A stretch of DNA of 64,000 nucleotides from Chengkuizengella marina (GTDB lineage Bacteria > Bacillota > Bacilli > Paenibacillales > KCTC-33759): positions 62,001-126,000 of the forward strand of contig NZ_SIJB01000001.1 in the NCBI RefSeq assembly GCF_009910845.1, read 5' to 3'. Each line of letters starts with the position of its first letter. Position 1 is the first letter of the stretch. Below the pieces are notes generated by a model. The model did no database searches. It was not told where the DNA came from and saw nothing but the letters and a program-made list of their open reading frames with translations. A program made the position numbers and the translations under genes. Below, piece by piece: positions 45,054-53,616 of the stretch.

Positions 45054-46856
45054 ATGAGGAAGTTAAATATAGTCAGTTCAAAATATAGAAAAATATATTA
45101 TTTATTTTTGTTAATTACGATATTGACATCAGGTTGCTTTCAACAAAAATCAGAATTACAAGAAATGTCTCAAAATAAAGAATTTAAACAAATAAATGAG
45201 AACCTACATATCAATTTGCTGGAAAGAAGCTACTACGAAAATGAAAATTATGCTTTTTTTTATAATAATATATATCAAATGTTTAAAGAAAATCTTGATT
45301 TATATAAAACAGCATGGTTATTAAAAACTAAAGAAATTTTACAAACACCTTTTAATCAAAATGATATGCATTTAATTAAAAATACTTACGAAGCAAAAAA
45401 AGATACATTATCTTCGTATAACTCTATTTATGACACTTATTTAAAGGTGTTAATCGAACAAATTATATATGATAATTTTAGTAATGAAAGTATAAACCTA
45501 CACGTACAAAGGTTATTAAATCAATTGGATGATAATAGTGGTTTGTTTTATTGGGAATCAGAAAAGGAAGGCTTAGAGGAAAAACTGACTGCAACAGCAC
45601 TAGTACTGGAGGTTTTTCAAGTATTAAATACATATCCAAAAGAATTAGCGAAAACAGAGAATAAGTTGCAGGAATTATTTATGGATAACAATAATTTTAC
45701 TTATGATTTAAATGAAGCGAAAATGAATTTGGTTAGTAAGGGTATACCTATTATATTAAGTTTAAATTATTTAGAGATCCCATTAAACCAATTAAATAAT
45801 AAGGTTGTAGAAGAAAGGCAGGAATGGTTACAATATTGGCTTCAGTATTTTAATTCATTGTCTAGTACTGAAATAAATAATGTTGTAGTTAACAATGAAA
45901 TTATTTTAAACCTGCAAAAAGCTAGTGAATATATGAGTGTAGATTTACAAATAGATAGTAAATATTTAAATAACTTTGAGCCCCTATCTTCTACAGTGGA
46001 CTTTCAAATGATTTATAAAATGATTTTAGCAAATGAAATTATAAAAGATAATAGTGCTAACCAGGCTGTAAAGGAAAATGTAAAAAATTTTACTGTTGAC
46101 TGGATATATGAAGGAGATATTCAATTTAATTTACGAGATAACTATTATGGAATGGTAACTGCAAAAAAATTAAATATGCCTCATAATAAAAATAAGATTT
46201 TAGAAACATTAACTCGATACCATAAAGATAGAGTGAATAGTTTAGAAGAATTGTATTTCTTTACATTATCAGTGAATGAATTAAATTCTTTAACCAAATT
46301 TATCGAAAGTATTGAAGAGCTCTATACACAGTTATCCAATGAACATACGGAAAAAGATATTCAAACAACATTTTATCTTACCTCTATAGATTATTTATTA
46401 AATTTAGACGGAAGTGTTGACAAGAAATTAGACATCATTTTCAATGTTGAAGATATTAGCAATCGATTAAACGACCATGAAAGTGAAAAAGAGCTATTTT
46501 ATATTATAAATAGTGCAAAGAATCAGAATATAAATTTAGATATTGACCAATTATCCGACGCTATACAAAAATATTTTTCACAACAAGTCGGAGGTTATAC
46601 CGTTAAGAATGATGTGAATGCAGTAAATTTATATTCAACTTTTAGAATGGTGAGAGCAAAGGAGATTTACCAACTACCTATCTATGAAGAAGAACAAAAA
46701 CAAGTTCTTCATTTTGTGAACAATTTAACAGGAGAAAAAGGAGGATACTTTATTCAGCTGCCTGAAGATCAAAGCGATGTAAACAATTACTCTGATTTAT
46801 TTACACTAGAAGGATTTTATTATGGTGTTTATTTAATGCAATTATTGAATGAGTAA
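45054..46856 (+). CDS. Large lipoprotein of unknown function, helical-repeat-like
   Basis: A 600-residue protein with a lipoprotein signal (lipobox LTSGC near residue 28). The rest is mostly helical, Asn/Leu/Glu-rich. Two segments (DDNSGLFYWESEKEGL followed by TATALVLEVFQVL, and the C-terminal GEKGGYFIQLPED followed by LEGFYYGVYLMQLL) recall the repeats of alpha/alpha-toroid proteins such as terpene cyclases and prenyltransferases, but catalytic Asp-rich motifs are not seen. Function unknown. ATG 45054 follows AAGGGAGAT. It probably forms a unit with the upstream secreted-protein gene through leaky termination. Confidence 0.7.
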   Translation: MRKLNIVSSKYRKIYYLFLLITILTSGCFQQKSELQEMSQNKEFKQINENLHINLLERSYYENENYAFFYNNIYQMFKENLDLYKTAWLLKTKEILQTPFNQNDMHLIKNTYEAKKDTLSSYNSIYDTYLKVLIEQIIYDNFSNESINLHVQRLLNQLDDNSGLFYWESEKEGLEEKLTATALVLEVFQVLNTYPKELAKTENKLQELFMDNNNFTYDLNEAKMNLVSKGIPIILSLNYLEIPLNQLNNKVVEERQEWLQYWLQYFNSLSSTEINNVVVNNEIILNLQKASEYMSVDLQIDSKYLNNFEPLSSTVDFQMIYKMILANEIIKDNSANQAVKENVKNFTVDWIYEGDIQFNLRDNYYGMVTAKKLNMPHNKNKILETLTRYHKDRVNSLEELYFFTLSVNELNSLTKFIESIEELYTQLSNEHTEKDIQTTFYLTSIDYLLNLDGSVDKKLDIIFNVEDISNRLNDHESEKELFYIINSAKNQNINLDIDQLSDAIQKYFSQQVGGYTVKNDVNAVNLYSTFRMVRAKEIYQLPIYEEEQKQVLHFVNNLTGEKGGYFIQLPEDQSDVNNYSDLFTLEGFYYGVYLMQLLNE

Positions 46857-46891
46857 ATGATTATTTTGTTTTATATTGAACTCTTCAATAT

Positions 46892-47968
46892 TTACAAATC
46901 TACAAATTCACTCACATCATGTTCTTTTTTCAATTCTCTATACAAATAGTTTTGTTTTGTTATTCTTGGATCACTATGATCTAATGTATCTGCAATATGA
47001 TCTAAGGGTGCCCCATTAGAATAAGCAGTTCGTGCAAAAAAATGTCTTAAAAAATGGGGAGTCACTCTTTCACCTTGAACCGTTGTTAGTCCAGCATCAG
47101 CCAATTGTTTTGAAAGAGTTGTAGATAAACTAGACAAAGTATATTTTTTCCCATATCGATTCGGATAGAAGGGGGAGTTGTCACTTGTATTCAATTCTGA
47201 ATCGAATCCAACTCTACCTCTATATTCTTTTATTTCTTCTAATACATAATCTTTTATTAGAGCATGGCGAACTTTATCTCTTTTTGTGATCGTTTTTAAG
47301 TAGTACTTGTTTCGCTTTGAATCATAATATAAATCAGACCAGTTTGGTGTTATGATCTCTGCAAGTCGTAAACCGCTGGTAGCTAAAAGCAAAATGATTG
47401 ATTTTACTTTTGGGTTCCTTTCGTAATATTGTAATGCTTGCTTCATTTGTTCAATAGATATATCTCTTTCTACAATTTTGGTTTTGTCTACCATAATTGA
47501 ATAAAATCCTCTGTTTAAATCTTTCTTTAAATACCTCTCCTGATAACACCATTTCAAAAAGCTTTTGACAATATTTAATTTTTTAGTTATTGTGTTGCTT
47601 TTATCGTACATTTTTTCGATATGATTCTGATACCCTTCAACATTTCTTCGGCTTAATTTTCTTATATCTTCTACCTCATATTCCTTAATGATATGTAAAA
47701 ATTGAAGTAATTCTCTTACATACTCTTTTTTGGATTTTTCCTTTCTGCTTTTCCCTCTCATATGTATATATACATAAATCATTTCGATGTTACTCAAATG
47801 TCTGTAATTATAATTCCCAAACTCATCCTCATTTTGTGAGAATTTTTGATAAATCTCCTGATAGCCTTCCTCATTTAACAATAGAGTTACCATCTCTTTT
47901 TTATTTTTCTGTATCATAGTATGGTTATTAAATTTATTTAACATAAATTCATTTAATTTAATTTTCAA
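46892..47968 (-). CDS. Tyrosine recombinase/integrase
   Basis: A 358-residue site-specific recombinase. The N-terminal SAM-like core-binding domain is at about 75-175, and the catalytic domain has the Arg in ATSGLRLAEI, a Lys in the beta-hairpin (TKRDKVRHA), HFLRHFFA (His-x-x-Arg), LDHSDPRIT (His) and the nucleophile Tyr in KQNYLY. The first 70 residues are family-variable. No directly repeated att sites or tRNA target were found by eye. TTG 47968 is used as start because GGGTGA is five bases upstream; GTG 47977 overlaps that site. It is divergent from the HTH-MoxR-VWA cassette. Confidence 0.88.
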   Translation of the reverse strand: MKIKLNEFMLNKFNNHTMIQKNKKEMVTLLLNEEGYQEIYQKFSQNEDEFGNYNYRHLSNIEMIYVYIHMRGKSRKEKSKKEYVRELLQFLHIIKEYEVEDIRKLSRRNVEGYQNHIEKMYDKSNTITKKLNIVKSFLKWCYQERYLKKDLNRGFYSIMVDKTKIVERDISIEQMKQALQYYERNPKVKSIILLLATSGLRLAEIITPNWSDLYYDSKRNKYYLKTITKRDKVRHALIKDYVLEEIKEYRGRVGFDSELNTSDNSPFYPNRYGKKYTLSSLSTTLSKQLADAGLTTVQGERVTPHFLRHFFARTAYSNGAPLDHIADTLDHSDPRITKQNYLYRELKKEHDVSEFVDL

Positions 47969-48258
47969 AAATATCACCCATATATATAAAATATTAAAAT
48001 TAATTATATCAAATTAACTTATAATAAGTCTATTTTTTATTAAAGTTTATAATTAATATCTAATATAAAATAATGGGTTATTAGTTTTGTTTAAATTTAA
48101 CTATTAAAGTTAATACATATTGATTTTAATTTAAAAAGTTATATTCATATGATATAATTTAAAAATGATAATTAGCTCTAAAAATGATATAAACATTTAT
48201 ATACTTCTTATGTGAATAAATGAGTTGAATAAAAAGAATGAAAGTTGAGTGATTTAAG
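47969..48258. promoter_or_regulatory. Very AT-rich divergent control region
   Basis: These 290 bases between the recombinase and the HTH gene hold no gene. They are almost wholly A/T, with many TATAAT-like and TTAAT tracts and ATATTAA runs, so they probably contain both divergent promoters. No convincing att core or operator could be picked out by eye. Confidence 0.4.
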
Positions 48259-49227
48259 TTGAAAAAGTACATGAGTATTCAAGATGTAGCAAAAGCATTT
48301 CATATTAGTAAAACTTCAGTTTACAAGCTGATGGAACATTCAAATAGAGAGAAAAGGTTGGAGCCTATTAATAGAGAAACACATAGAGGGGATGGGGGAT
48401 ACAAGTTTAAAGTCCAGGATGTGGAGAGGATCAAGACGTTTTATAAGAAAAAAGATCTAACTTCTTCAGATGCTGCAAAAATATTAAACGTTTCAACCAC
48501 GTATGTACATAAATTAATCAAGAATAATGAATTAGCGTATTATGAGGATGAATACAAGGGAAAACGCACGTTTTTTATTAAGAAAGAAGTGATTCAGCAA
48601 TATAAATTGGATCATCCAGAGCTAGCCAAAAAAGATGTAATATATCATAAAAATGAAGGATTGTTTTTGTTTCAGCCTTATAAAAAAGATGGTAAATTAG
48701 CTCGCATTTATAAAATATATAGTAAAGGGAAGAAGAAAGTTGAAGCTTTTCTTATGAATGAAAACGGAGAAGAAATGACGTTAGAAGAAGCACAAGAAGA
48801 AGGGTGGGAGTCGCAAGTTGTTTTAGAAAATAAAAAGAATGTTACAACTTATGGAACGGCTAAATTTCAATTTCCTACACCTGCATCGATCGATTCGTTG
48901 ATATATGATATTATTGTAGAATTGCTACAGCACGTTGGAGCTAACAATATGAAAATTGAAATGGATGACAAAATATTGGTTGAAGTAAAAAAATCACAGC
49001 TGCAAGGGGTTCAATCACAGACTCATTTTGACTTTATTGATATGCTCAAGAAGTTTATTGTTAAAGGAAAAGTCATAGAAAAGTACGATGGATTATTGAT
49101 AGATACTGGTTTGACTCCGATGACTTTTTATATGGATGAGGAATTGAAAGAAAAAATAATGAGAGAAGTTAGAGAATTAGGGATATCTATACATGAGTGG
49201 TTTGAACAGAAGGTGAATGCAAAGTGA
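48259..49227 (+). CDS. Double helix-turn-helix (excisionase-like) DNA-binding protein
   Basis: A 322-residue protein with two excisionase/MerR-like HTH_17 units: YMSIQDVAKAFHISKTSVYKL at residues 4-25, and LTSSDAAKILNVSTTYVHKLI at about 68-90 with an AYYEDEYKGKRTFFIKKE wing. The middle part (about 120-200) is a Lys-rich beta segment, and the C-terminus (210-322) is unknown, with an EELKEKIMREVRELG helix. It is probably the regulator or DNA anchor of the following ATPase and metallopeptidase genes. TTG 48259 follows a weak GTTGAGTGA; ATG 48271 in frame is an alternative that trims four residues. Confidence 0.7.
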   Translation: MKKYMSIQDVAKAFHISKTSVYKLMEHSNREKRLEPINRETHRGDGGYKFKVQDVERIKTFYKKKDLTSSDAAKILNVSTTYVHKLIKNNELAYYEDEYKGKRTFFIKKEVIQQYKLDHPELAKKDVIYHKNEGLFLFQPYKKDGKLARIYKIYSKGKKKVEAFLMNENGEEMTLEEAQEEGWESQVVLENKKNVTTYGTAKFQFPTPASIDSLIYDIIVELLQHVGANNMKIEMDDKILVEVKKSQLQGVQSQTHFDFIDMLKKFIVKGKVIEKYDGLLIDTGLTPMTFYMDEELKEKIMREVRELGISIHEWFEQKVNAK

Positions 49228-49288
49228 AATTTTAATTGAGAATGGTAAAAAATTTAATATATAATATTTGTTATAAAAGGAGAAATGA

Positions 49289-50362
49289 ATGAATTTAAAC
49301 TTCAAAGTTAATCAACATGAATTAATGGAAGTATTGTTAAATGTTGCAGTAATTAGACCTGTTTTTATATGGGGGCCACCTGGAATTGGGAAATCTTCAT
49401 TAGTAGAAAAATTCGCAAATGATGTAGGACTGAAATGTGTATCCTTGTTAGGAAGCCAGCTAGCACCTGAAGATATTATTGGGGTACCGCAAATTGTTAA
49501 CGGAAAAAGTAGATTCTGTCCTCCAAAAATGATAGCTAGAGAAGAGCCTTATTGTTTATTTTTGGATGAATTAAATGCGTGTTCTCAGGAAGTTCAAAAA
49601 GCTTTTTATAGCTTAATTCATGAAAGAAGAATTGGAGATTATGAGCTTCCTGAGGGATCAGTCGTCATTGGAGCCGGAAATAGAGCTCAAGACAGCGCAA
49701 TTGTAAAACCAATGTCTTCTGCATTAATTAATCGAATGTTTCATGTGCAGCTTGAAGTTAGTATTAAACAATGGTTTATTTGGGCATATGAAGAAGAAGT
49801 GCATCCTTATGTATTAGAGTATTTGCAAACAAGGCCAGATCACTTATGGGTACAGCCACCAAAAACAGAAGAGCCTTTTTCAACACCAAGATCTTGGCAT
49901 ATGTTAAGTGATGCGCTTAAAGAATACGGTCATCATGGCCAAGAAATTCCTAACTCAGTCATTGAAATCTTGGCTAATGGCTCTATCAGTCCTACACATG
50001 CACAGCAGTTTAAAACTTTTCATAAAAATTTAAAAACAAAGTATCAAATTAATCATATTATGAATGGAGACGCTAGATTTCCAACTGAGCCTGAAGAAAG
50101 GGACACACTTTATTTTCTAAGTCTTTCATTTAGATCTCAGATTGTTAAGGAACTTCCAAATCGGAAGGAAGATTTGACTTCAAATCACCAAAAATATGCA
50201 CATCGAGCAAAATCATTGTTGAAAGATTTAAGTGAAATCAGTCTAGAAATGGCTCAAATGGTTGTAGCCAATTCAAAGGACGAAGATCCACTACCAGAAT
50301 GGTTCATGGTAGAAGTTGTAAGGGATTTGCCCAGGCTTGCACAGAAAAGGGCCAAGGTATGA
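49289..50362 (+). CDS. MoxR-type AAA+ ATPase
   Basis: A 357-residue AAA_5-like ATPase. Walker A GPPGIGKSS at residues 29-37, a pore/insert region with LGSQLAPEDIIGVPQ, Walker B LFLDELN at 90-96, sensor 1 GAGN at 128-131 and the Arg finger region SALINRMFHV at 144-153. MoxR ATPases work as chaperones with VWA proteins, loading metals or remodelling complexes. Its last four bases overlap the start of the VWA-metallopeptidase gene, so the two are translationally coupled partners. ATG 49289 follows AAAGGAGAAA. Confidence 0.88.
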   Translation: MNLNFKVNQHELMEVLLNVAVIRPVFIWGPPGIGKSSLVEKFANDVGLKCVSLLGSQLAPEDIIGVPQIVNGKSRFCPPKMIAREEPYCLFLDELNACSQEVQKAFYSLIHERRIGDYELPEGSVVIGAGNRAQDSAIVKPMSSALINRMFHVQLEVSIKQWFIWAYEEEVHPYVLEYLQTRPDHLWVQPPKTEEPFSTPRSWHMLSDALKEYGHHGQEIPNSVIEILANGSISPTHAQQFKTFHKNLKTKYQINHIMNGDARFPTEPEERDTLYFLSLSFRSQIVKELPNRKEDLTSNHQKYAHRAKSLLKDLSEISLEMAQMVVANSKDEDPLPEWFMVEVVRDLPRLAQKRAKV

Positions 50363-52164
50363 GTAAAGACAAAAAACAAAAAGTGGATATTGCATCTGTG
50401 CATTTTCTGAAAGCAAATTTATATATTGAGAATCATCCTATGTTTTCTCCACTTGTTACACATGCAAATATATTCAGAGAAGAAAATACTCCATATCCTC
50501 CAAACGGATGGGCAGTGGTATCAAAAAAAGGTAATATTTATACGAATCCTAATAAAAAGGGAGGAATAGATGAGTGGATATATATACTCGCACACTGTTT
50601 ACTTCATTTAGGTTTTGGACATTTCAAGGAAAAAGAAAACAAACAATATTGGAACATCGCATGTGATGTGTATATTGCTAAGTTTCTATTAGATATGAAA
50701 CTAGGTAAGCCGCCTTGGGCATTAGGATATCAGATTCAAACTCCTGTAAAAAATGAAGACAAGTTGTATGATTCTTTTATAGAAAATGGGGTGCCTGAAG
50801 AATTCATTTATTTGGGTACAGCGGGTGAGAATCAAATTGATATGCTTTTTAAAGATCATATGTATACTTATCGATGGGGGGGAGAAATTGACTGGCAAGC
50901 TTGTTTTGGGAAAGGGCTATCCATTGCTGTGACTAGTGCCATTCAAGTTGCAGGAGGGTATCAAGATACTTTATCAGAAGGTAGTGGTAAATATTCGATT
51001 CCAGAAAAAGCGAAAAAGTGGTTTGTTAATCACTATCCATTGTTAGGTTCTTTAGCTTCAAATTTTAAAATTATAGATGATGTAACGTTATGTCAAAGGT
51101 TAGATATATCAATAGCTGCAATAGATGTATTAGAAAAAGAAATTTATATCAACCCTGCTGCTGGTCTAGATGAAGAAGAGTGTAAATTTGTATTGGCACA
51201 TGAGTTTTTACACGCAGGTTTAATGCATCAACAACGATGTCTTGGTAGAGATCACTATTTTTGGAATGTGGCTTGTGATTATGTTATAAATCACTGGCTT
51301 GTTGAAATGGGGATAGGTGAAATTCCCAAAGTAGGTATCTTATTAGATCAGAATATGAAGGGGTTGTCAGCTGAATCCATTTATGATCGAATTGTCAGTG
51401 ATATCCGCACATATAAAAAAATTTACACTCTTAGAGGAATCGGACAAGGTGATATTATCGAGAAAGGAAATCGAAGTTTTTGGGATCCTAGGAATGGAAT
51501 CACCATTGATGATTTTTGTAAAAATAGTTTACAGCAAGGATTTGTATATCATCAAGAGATGAATAGAGGTTTATTGCCAGCAGGGTTAGTTGAAGAAATA
51601 AAAGCATTAGGACAGCCTCCAATAAAATGGGATGTGGAACTAGCAAAATGGTTTGATCAACATTTTTCTCCTCAAGAAAAGATCAGAACCTATGCAAGAA
51701 TCTCTAGAAGACAGTCATCTACACCAGACATTCCAAGACCAAAGTGGGTTTCAAATGGTGGGGACGAAGATGGGAGAACTTTTGGTGTAATATTGGATAC
51801 AAGTGGGTCTATGGATAAAAAATTGTTATCAAAAGCCTTAGGCGCTATTTCGAGTTACAGTTTATCTAGAGATGTTCCTTTTGCTAGAGTTGTATTTTGT
51901 GATGCAATGGCTTATGATGCAGGATATTTATCACCCGAAGAGATTGCAGGAAGAGTACAAGTTAAAGGGAGAGGTGGCACAATTCTGCAGCCAGCGATTG
52001 ATTTGTTACAAGAAACAGATGATTTCCCTAAAAAGGGACCGATATTAATTATTACAGATGGATATATTCATCGATTAAAAATAACAAGAGAACATGCCTA
52101 TATCATACCGAAAGGGAATTCTTTACCCTTTGTTCCGAAAGGACCTGTATTTAGAATTGAATGA
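50359..52164 (+). CDS. Tandem zincin-like plus VWA domain protein (DUF2201-like)
   Basis: A 601-residue protein with an internal duplication. Module 1 has LAHCLLHLGFGH (His79, His83, His88) and YWNIACDVYIAKFLLDM; module 2 has LAHEFLHAGLMH (His281, Glu282, His285, His290) and FWNVACDYVINHWLVEM. Only module 2 has the Glu of HExxH, so module 1 looks catalytically dead. A VWA domain from about 473 has the MIDAS residues DTSGS (480-484), GGT (539-541) and ITDG (565-568). Single-module DUF2201 proteins paired with MoxR ATPases are known; the tandem layout here is unusual. The start overlaps the MoxR gene (ATGA). The product lacks a signal peptide and is presumably cytosolic. Confidence 0.85.
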   Translation: MSKDKKQKVDIASVHFLKANLYIENHPMFSPLVTHANIFREENTPYPPNGWAVVSKKGNIYTNPNKKGGIDEWIYILAHCLLHLGFGHFKEKENKQYWNIACDVYIAKFLLDMKLGKPPWALGYQIQTPVKNEDKLYDSFIENGVPEEFIYLGTAGENQIDMLFKDHMYTYRWGGEIDWQACFGKGLSIAVTSAIQVAGGYQDTLSEGSGKYSIPEKAKKWFVNHYPLLGSLASNFKIIDDVTLCQRLDISIAAIDVLEKEIYINPAAGLDEEECKFVLAHEFLHAGLMHQQRCLGRDHYFWNVACDYVINHWLVEMGIGEIPKVGILLDQNMKGLSAESIYDRIVSDIRTYKKIYTLRGIGQGDIIEKGNRSFWDPRNGITIDDFCKNSLQQGFVYHQEMNRGLLPAGLVEEIKALGQPPIKWDVELAKWFDQHFSPQEKIRTYARISRRQSSTPDIPRPKWVSNGGDEDGRTFGVILDTSGSMDKKLLSKALGAISSYSLSRDVPFARVVFCDAMAYDAGYLSPEEIAGRVQVKGRGGTILQPAIDLLQETDDFPKKGPILIITDGYIHRLKITREHAYIIPKGNSLPFVPKGPVFRIE

Positions 52165-52225
52165 TTCTTTATTTGGACTAATGTGATATATTGATTGAGA
52201 TATTTTGTTTTTATGTAATTTTAAA

Positions 52226-52255
52226 ACACCCGCTGATTCGTTTATTAGCGGGTGT
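52226..52255. terminator. Shared terminator of VWA gene and dps
   Basis: ACACCCGCT and AGCGGGTGT form a 9-bp stem; on the minus strand it is followed by TTTT, making it a good dps terminator. Confidence 0.8.
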
Positions 52256-52269
52256 TGAATTTGATTTAC

Positions 52270-52713
52270 TTAAATAGATTTTTGCGAATAAGCAGAAAGC
52301 TTCCACAATTCCATTTCAAAATCACATAAAATATCCTGAAGTAAATTAGAAATACAGATATGTTTTTCTTGGTCAGCTAATTCAATCCCAATTTTGAGAT
52401 CATCGATGAGTTTAGTTAGATCATTGGAAACAGATTGCACCATTTCACCCGCGCTTAGTCCATTTTTTGCTTCTTCTATGGAAGCCAATTGTAAATATTC
52501 CTTCATTGTAGCAGCTGGAACCATTTTACATGCCAGCATTTTTTCTGCTACCTCATCAATATATGTTGCTACTTCACCATATAATTCTTCTGAAGCTTTG
52601 TGCAGTTCAAAAAAATGTTCACCTGTTACAAACCAATGATAATTGTGTAGCTTTGTATACATCACGTTTAAATTTGCCAATAATTGATTTAATCCATTTC
52701 TTAGATCAGTCAT
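52270..52713 (-). CDS. dps: Dps/ferritin-like DNA-protection protein
   Basis: A 147-residue ferritin-like four-helix protein of the Dps type, a dodecameric iron store protecting DNA from peroxide. The ferroxidase signature across the dimer is seen in KLHNYHWFVTGEHFFELHK and ASEELYGEVATYIDEVAEKM (His, His, Asp, Glu). The usual LALGGxPxAT loop is replaced by LACKMVPAATM. The family has a typical C-terminus of variable length. ATG 52713 has AGGAGGATAT upstream on the minus strand. Confidence 0.9.
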   Translation of the reverse strand: MTDLRNGLNQLLANLNVMYTKLHNYHWFVTGEHFFELHKASEELYGEVATYIDEVAEKMLACKMVPAATMKEYLQLASIEEAKNGLSAGEMVQSVSNDLTKLIDDLKIGIELADQEKHICISNLLQDILCDFEMELWKLSAYSQKSI

Positions 52714-52953
52714 CTTAATATCCTCCTCATATGTAAAAAAGCTTAATAATTAACATAGTCAAAACATCTTTTCATAGGTTAACCGTTTTCTGAGAAATTA
52801 TTACAATTTCATTTTTCACTAAAATTTCATATTAGAATGACTTGACGGGTTAAAATTGATATACTATTTTCATCGTCTTTTTAATATTCAACTTTAAACC
52901 ATTTGTATTTTATTCAGGATAGGAATGAACTAGCATACTTAGGAGGATATTTT

Positions 52954-53616
52954 ATGATAAAAGCAATAGTATTTGATTTTGATGGAACGATTCTAGACAC
53001 TGAAACTCCATGGTTTGATGTTTATCTGGAAACTTATAAAGAATACGGTGTAGATTTACCAATTGAAATATGGAGTCAAGTCATTGGAACAGATGGAGTC
53101 CATATTTTATATGATTATTTATTAGCAAATGCAACTAAAGATGTTGATCTTCAAGCAGTTAGAGAGATCACGAGTAAAAAACATAAACAAGTGATGGAAA
53201 AGAAGGAATTACGTCCAGGAATTGAAAATTACTTTAATGAAGCGAAAGAGATGGGTTTAGAATTAGCTATTGCTTCAAGTTCGAGTCGTGAGTGGGTAGA
53301 ATATTTTTTAAATAAATTTAATATTAAACAATATTTTGAGATCTTAAAAACATCGGATGATGTGAAAAATGTTAAACCTGATCCAGCATTATATTTAGAG
53401 GCCGTTAAGGATTTAGGCATAAACGCTGTTGAGGCAGTTGCTATTGAAGATTCTCCGAAAGGAGCACAAGCGGCGAAAGCTGCTGGATTACATTGTGTTA
53501 CTATTCCTAACGATATTACAAAGTTACTGCCATTTGAAGAGGTAGATTTACAAATTAATTCCATGTCCGACGTAACTTTGGAGTGGGTTATTTCACAAAT
53601 TAAAAAGAATAATTAA
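52954..53616 (+). CDS. HAD superfamily hydrolase (beta-phosphoglucomutase-like)
   Basis: A 220-residue HAD subfamily IA phosphatase or mutase. Motif I is VFDFDGTILDTE with the nucleophilic Asp, motif II is IASSSS, the Lys is in NVKPDPALYLEA, and motif III is AIEDSPKGAQAA. The cap at residues 15-80 is the C1 helical type. This group includes YhcW-like and phosphoglycolate/beta-phosphoglucomutase enzymes; the substrate is not determined. ATG 52954 follows AGGAGGAT; an in-frame codon at 52903 lacks a site. Confidence 0.9.
   Translation: MIKAIVFDFDGTILDTETPWFDVYLETYKEYGVDLPIEIWSQVIGTDGVHILYDYLLANATKDVDLQAVREITSKKHKQVMEKKELRPGIENYFNEAKEMGLELAIASSSSREWVEYFLNKFNIKQYFEILKTSDDVKNVKPDPALYLEAVKDLGINAVEAVAIEDSPKGAQAAKAAGLHCVTIPNDITKLLPFEEVDLQINSMSDVTLEWVISQIKKNN

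Noticed and set aside
44900-45088. 62-residue hydrophobic open frame overlapping the end of the 44296 gene
   Set aside because: It is out of frame with a signal-peptide-bearing gene, spans a terminator, and overlaps the next ribosome binding site; no start site of its own.
46892-52164. Complete prophage or ICE
   Set aside because: There is a recombinase and HTH gene but no structural, lysis, replication or conjugation genes, and no visible att repeats or tRNA.
52394-52718. Two open frames antisense to dps
   Set aside because: The minus-strand Dps motifs are unambiguous, and the plus-strand frames lack ribosome binding sites.
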